Notes under the pieces: generated by a model
Databases searched by the model: none
The model's input: only the letters and a program-made list of their open reading frames with translations
Told to the model about the DNA's origin: nothing
In this document: piece by piece, positions 61,215-64,000 of the stretch
How positions within the stretch are numbered: position 1 is the stretch's first letter
Layout of the letters: each line of letters opens with the position of its first letter
From: JAUILA01 sp964563925
GTDB lineage: Bacteria; Bacteroidota; Bacteroidia; Cytophagales; Cyclobacteriaceae
Assembly: GCA_964563925.1 (NCBI GenBank)
Contig: CAZLZD010000022.1
Span: 1 to 64,000, forward strand
Direction of reading: 5' to 3'
Length of the DNA stretch: 64,000 nucleotides
Program-made: the position numbers and the translations under genes

Positions 61215-61871
61215 ATGAGCAAATATTACTGGAAATCCATCAGAAATTCATTCTCCAGCATATGGAAAGGATTACGAATTACTTTCCGGCATGCGCGTAA
61301 GGCCACTCAAAAACAGGCCTCCGGTGGAATTCATTCCGATAATTACTTTGCCAGGGCCGAAGGCCTGATGACCGTGCAATATCCGCACGAAAGCCTGCCG
61401 GTCCCGGATAATGGCCGTTATCGCCTGCATAATGAGATTGATGACTGCATTGTTTGTGATAAGTGCGCAAAGATCTGCCCGGTGGATTGTATAGAAATTG
61501 ATGCGATCAGGGATTCGGAGGTATATGGGTATACGTCAGACGGGACGCCCAAACGAATTCATGCCGCAAAATTTGACATCGATATGGGCAAGTGCTGTTT
61601 TTGTGGTCTGTGTACCACGGTTTGTCCGACCGAATGCCTTACCATGACCAAGGCATATGATTTCAGTGAATACGATGTGATTGATCATATTTATGCCTTT
61701 GCCTCGATGAGCGAAGCTGAAATCAGTGAAAAAAGAAAGGCGGCCGGAATGCCGGTTGAAAAACCGGGCTCGCCCGAACCCAAAAAGACGGGAGCCTCTG
61801 CCAAACCGGTGATGCGTCCAAAGCGCCCGGTTCCCAAACCTGCGATTAGACCAAAAAAGAAAGATGAGTGA
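61215..61871 (+). CDS. nuoI: NADH-quinone oxidoreductase subunit I (2x 4Fe-4S)
   Basis: A 218-residue ferredoxin-type subunit that bridges the NADH arm to the quinone site. Two tetranuclear sites are seen: CIVCDKCAKICPVDC (~80-94) and CCFCGLCTTVCPTEC (~126-140). The N-terminal amphipathic segment and the GLMTVQYPHE block fit the family. A ~45-residue C-terminal tail (SPEPKKTGASAKPVMRPKRP..) is Pro/Lys-rich and longer than in the E. coli subunit. It overlaps nuoJ by 8 nt. Confidence 0.95.
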   Translation: MSKYYWKSIRNSFSSIWKGLRITFRHARKATQKQASGGIHSDNYFARAEGLMTVQYPHESLPVPDNGRYRLHNEIDDCIVCDKCAKICPVDCIEIDAIRDSEVYGYTSDGTPKRIHAAKFDIDMGKCCFCGLCTTVCPTECLTMTKAYDFSEYDVIDHIYAFASMSEAEISEKRKAAGMPVEKPGSPEPKKTGASAKPVMRPKRPVPKPAIRPKKKDE

Positions 61872-62373
61872 AGTGCTGATATGGATGTTTTCCCTGTTGG
61901 CGGTCATGGCTTCCCTGCTGTTGGTCATTACTCGGAGCATTCTGTACGGGGCTTATTCGCTGGCCATCTGCCTGCTTTCGGTGGCATGCCTGTATGTGCT
62001 GCTGGAAGCTGAATTTGTAGGTGTCACCCAACTGATGATTTACGTCGGCGGAGTAATCATTCTGCTCCTTTTTTCCATAATGCTAACCCACAGGCTGAAA
62101 GGGCAACCCCTGGTGACCGTTCATTATAACCGGTTTTGGGCAGTGGTCCTTTTTGTTGTGGCTGTTTCGGCCACCGGCACCATGGCCTGGAACTGGAGCA
62201 GGAATTTTCCGGCTGCCGGTGAGGCAGGACCTGCCATACGCCAGACCGGAATTTACCTGATGACGACCTACCTCATGCCCATGGAACTGGTGGCGGTACT
62301 GTTACTGCTTGTACTCGTAGGAGCCCTTACCATAGCCGGTGAGAATTTCAGAAAGGGGGTCGGGGATGAGTGA
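61864..62373 (+). CDS. nuoJ: NADH-quinone oxidoreductase subunit J
   Basis: A 169-residue membrane subunit with about five helices. AEFVGVTQLMIYVGGVIILLLFSIMLTHRLKG holds the conserved TM3 pi-bulge region. The E-loop MPMELVAVLLLLVLVGALTIAGE follows near the end. It overlaps both neighbouring genes (8 nt with each of nuoI and nuoK), typical of nuoJ-K coupling. Confidence 0.95.
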   Translation: MSEVLIWMFSLLAVMASLLLVITRSILYGAYSLAICLLSVACLYVLLEAEFVGVTQLMIYVGGVIILLLFSIMLTHRLKGQPLVTVHYNRFWAVVLFVVAVSATGTMAWNWSRNFPAAGEAGPAIRQTGIYLMTTYLMPMELVAVLLLLVLVGALTIAGENFRKGVGDE

Positions 62374-62671
62374 AATCCAACTTATTTTGCTGACCGCTGC
62401 CATTTTGTTCTCTTCAGGCCTGGCTGTAATCCTTACAAAGAAAAATGCAGTCATGGTTCTGATGGGAATAGAATTATTGCTCAATGCAGCTAATCTCAAT
62501 TTTATAGCCTTTTCAAGGCTTTATCCTGAATGGCACAATGGACAGTTTTTCGCTCTTTTCGTCATTGTACTGGCCGCGGCTGAAGCTGCGGTAGGACTGG
62601 CCCTGGTACTGCGGGCCTACCGGTTCTTTAAATCGGTTGATCTGGATAAAATGAACGAGATAAAGGGATGA
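62366..62671 (+). CDS. nuoK: NADH-quinone oxidoreductase subunit K
   Basis: A 101-residue subunit with three helices. The start is set at MSEIQLILLTAAILFSSG, inside the end of nuoJ; an earlier ATG 27 bases upstream would add hydrophilic residues absent from the family. VLMGIELLLNAANLNFIAFS carries the conserved proton-channel Glu in TM2 and EAAVGLALVLRAYR the second Glu in TM3. Overlaps nuoL by 4 nt. Confidence 0.95.
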   Translation: MSEIQLILLTAAILFSSGLAVILTKKNAVMVLMGIELLLNAANLNFIAFSRLYPEWHNGQFFALFVIVLAAAEAAVGLALVLRAYRFFKSVDLDKMNEIKG

Positions 62672-64000
62672 CTGCCGGTTCGTTCATATCACCCTTTATG
62701 CTGGAAGCCTTGCTGCTGTTGATATTGCCGCTGCTGGCATTCGGACTTATCCTGCTTCTTCCTAAACGGTACAATAACCGTTCAGGTCAGGTGTTCAGTC
62801 TGATCATGGTCCTGGTGACATGCCTTTCCCTGCACCTTTTCCTTACACTGCTCGATCAACCCGCAATGTATGCACGATTCGATTGGTTTTCAGCCGGTGA
62901 CAAGCCGTTTCAGGCCGGTGTCCTTTTGAACAATGAAACGCTGATCATGCTGGTTGTGGTTTCGCTGATTGCAACCCTGGTGGGCATATTCAGCATTTCC
63001 TATATGCAGGGAGACAAGGATGAAAAGAAGTACTTCGCACATCTTGGCTTATTCGTTTTCAGTATGCTCGGAATAGTTCTGAGCAGCAACCTGCTGGTCC
63101 TTTTTGCCTTCTGGGAACTGGTGGGCTTGTCGAGCTACCTGCTGATCAATCACTGGTATGGCGGAGAAATACCCCCGCGTGCGGCCGGAAAGGCCTTTGT
63201 AGTCAACCGGATAGGTGACGCCGGATTCCTGCTGGGGATTGCCCTCGCCTGGGCCGCCTTTGGTACACTTGAATTACCCGGATTGTATATTGAAATGCAA
63301 AGCAGTGTACTTCAGAATGCCGACTGGATAACGCCGGGCGGGACATTTTCCGGCTTACTGCTGCCTGCCCTCGGCATCTGCCTGTTTCTAGGCGCTGCCG
63401 GCAAAAGCGCACAATTCCCTTTGCAGGCGTGGTTGCCCGATGCAATGGCCGGTCCGACCCCGGTCTCGGCGCTTATTCACGCAGCTACCATGGTCGCCGC
63501 CGGTGTTTTTTTACTGGCAAGAATTTTTCCACTCCTGTCTGCAGAAGCGATGACCCTTATCGCGATAACCGGTGCTGTCACGGCATTCATGGGGGCCGTT
63601 GCGGCCATGACCCAAAATGACATCAAGAAAGTACTGGCCTTCTCCACCATTTCACAGCTTGGCTATATGGTGATGGGTATGGGAGTGGGCGCCTACGACG
63701 CGGCATTATTTCACCTTTTTACCCATGCCTTTTTCAAAGCCGGCTTATTTCTTGCAGCCGGGGCGGTTATTCACGCCATGCATGAGCTCCTGCCTTCCGG
63801 GACGACAACAGATGCGCAGGATATGAGGAACATGGGTGGACTTAAATCCTACATGCCGGTGATCTTCTGGAGTTTTGTCCTCCTTGCACTGGCTTTATCC
63901 GGCATCCCGTTCTTCAGCGGGGCCCTGTCCAAGGAGGCAATCCTGAGCGGAAGTTTTGCCTGGGCAGATGCCGTGGGAGGAGAGGTATTGTCATGGTATC
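62668..64000 (+). CDS. nuoL: NADH-quinone oxidoreductase subunit L, cut by window edge
   Basis: Begins MTAGSFISPFMLEALLLLILP and stays open to the end of the window, showing 444 residues of the usual ~600-650. Antiporter-like hallmarks: FWELVGLSSYLLINHWYG (channel Glu in TM5), GAAGKSAQFPLQAWLPDAM (Lys of TM7), TPVSALIHAATMVAAGVFLLAR, and KKVLAFSTISQLGYMVMGMG. It pumps protons in the membrane arm. The nuoM and nuoN genes presumably follow beyond the edge. Confidence 0.96.
   Translation, partial: MTAGSFISPFMLEALLLLILPLLAFGLILLLPKRYNNRSGQVFSLIMVLVTCLSLHLFLTLLDQPAMYARFDWFSAGDKPFQAGVLLNNETLIMLVVVSLIATLVGIFSISYMQGDKDEKKYFAHLGLFVFSMLGIVLSSNLLVLFAFWELVGLSSYLLINHWYGGEIPPRAAGKAFVVNRIGDAGFLLGIALAWAAFGTLELPGLYIEMQSSVLQNADWITPGGTFSGLLLPALGICLFLGAAGKSAQFPLQAWLPDAMAGPTPVSALIHAATMVAAGVFLLARIFPLLSAEAMTLIAITGAVTAFMGAVAAMTQNDIKKVLAFSTISQLGYMVMGMGVGAYDAALFHLFTHAFFKAGLFLAAGAVIHAMHELLPSGTTTDAQDMRNMGGLKSYMPVIFWSFVLLALALSGIPFFSGALSKEAILSGSFAWADAVGGEVLSWY

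Noticed and set aside
1..64000. CRISPR arrays, insertion sequences, integrases, phage genes
   Set aside because: I read for regularly spaced repeats, transposase motifs and terminal inverted repeats and found none; the only direct repeat of note is the cytochrome 3' end.

Overview
The window is chromosomal DNA of a Bacteroidota bacterium, probably a free-living aerobic member (Cytophagales- or Saprospirales-like; the sequence does not fix the order). Evidence: many gene starts are preceded by the Bacteroidota -7 promoter element TAnnTTTG (eight exact matches listed). The families are also typical of the phylum: stand-alone FtsX/MacB-type permease, DUF885, DUF1080, DUF3127, DUF5777 barrel, Lgt with a large insertion, a TonB-plug-like C-terminal motif, and Ala-Gln-type signal peptides. 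Genes are densely packed, many overlap by 1-17 nt, and convergent genes often abut or share stop codons. No intergenic stretch exceeds 300 bp. I saw no insertion sequence, phage gene, CRISPR array, rRNA or replication origin.

Layout. 1-10.3 kb: secreted or lipoprotein accessory enzymes (a propeller-CehA/McbA hydrolase cut by the left edge, a sialate O-acetylesterase, an FtsX-like permease, a PhoD-like phosphoesterase, DUF885 and DUF1080 proteins). 10.3-19.4 kb: envelope and regulation (patatin-barrel protein, an ECF sigma/anti-sigma/Spy-like operon, Gfo/Idh/MocA oxidoreductase, AI-2E transporter, DUF748 protein, secreted RidA). 19.5-30 kb: housekeeping (metG, thiamine-binding protein, pth, L25, prs, tRNA-Gln, purL) with a DUF4136 lipoprotein, an unrecognised TTG-start gene and an alpha/beta hydrolase. 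30.2-38.1 kb: a TetR-controlled tripartite RND efflux operon followed by a membrane metallophosphoesterase. 38.1-44.5 kb (minus strand): an outer-membrane group with an Omp85 protein, a PorV/FadL-like barrel, a helix-hairpin-helix protein with a probable barrel, a 34-residue membrane protein missed by length cut-offs, DUF3127, and lgt.

44.7-50.5 kb holds the most interesting locus: eight same-strand genes encoding a YceI-like lipoprotein, a CX4CH haem-type lipoprotein, a DUF5777 barrel, an 81-residue RR protein, a Tat-exported four-cluster ferredoxin, a 10-helix NrfD-type quinol subunit, an anchored Ig-like protein and a monohaem cytochrome c. It looks like a quinol:periplasmic electron-transfer module with no molybdenum catalytic subunit. 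Just after its last stop codon lies a copy of the cytochrome's final 15 codons that differs only at synonymous positions.

50.5-58 kb: a glycosyltransferase-sigma factor pair, tgt-lptF/G-EamA, fabI-ispE and murI. 58-64 kb: the membrane half of respiratory complex I (nuoH, I, J, K, L; L cut by the right edge), with a TPR sensor histidine kinase inserted between nuoH and nuoI. The nuoA-G part must lie elsewhere or be absent.
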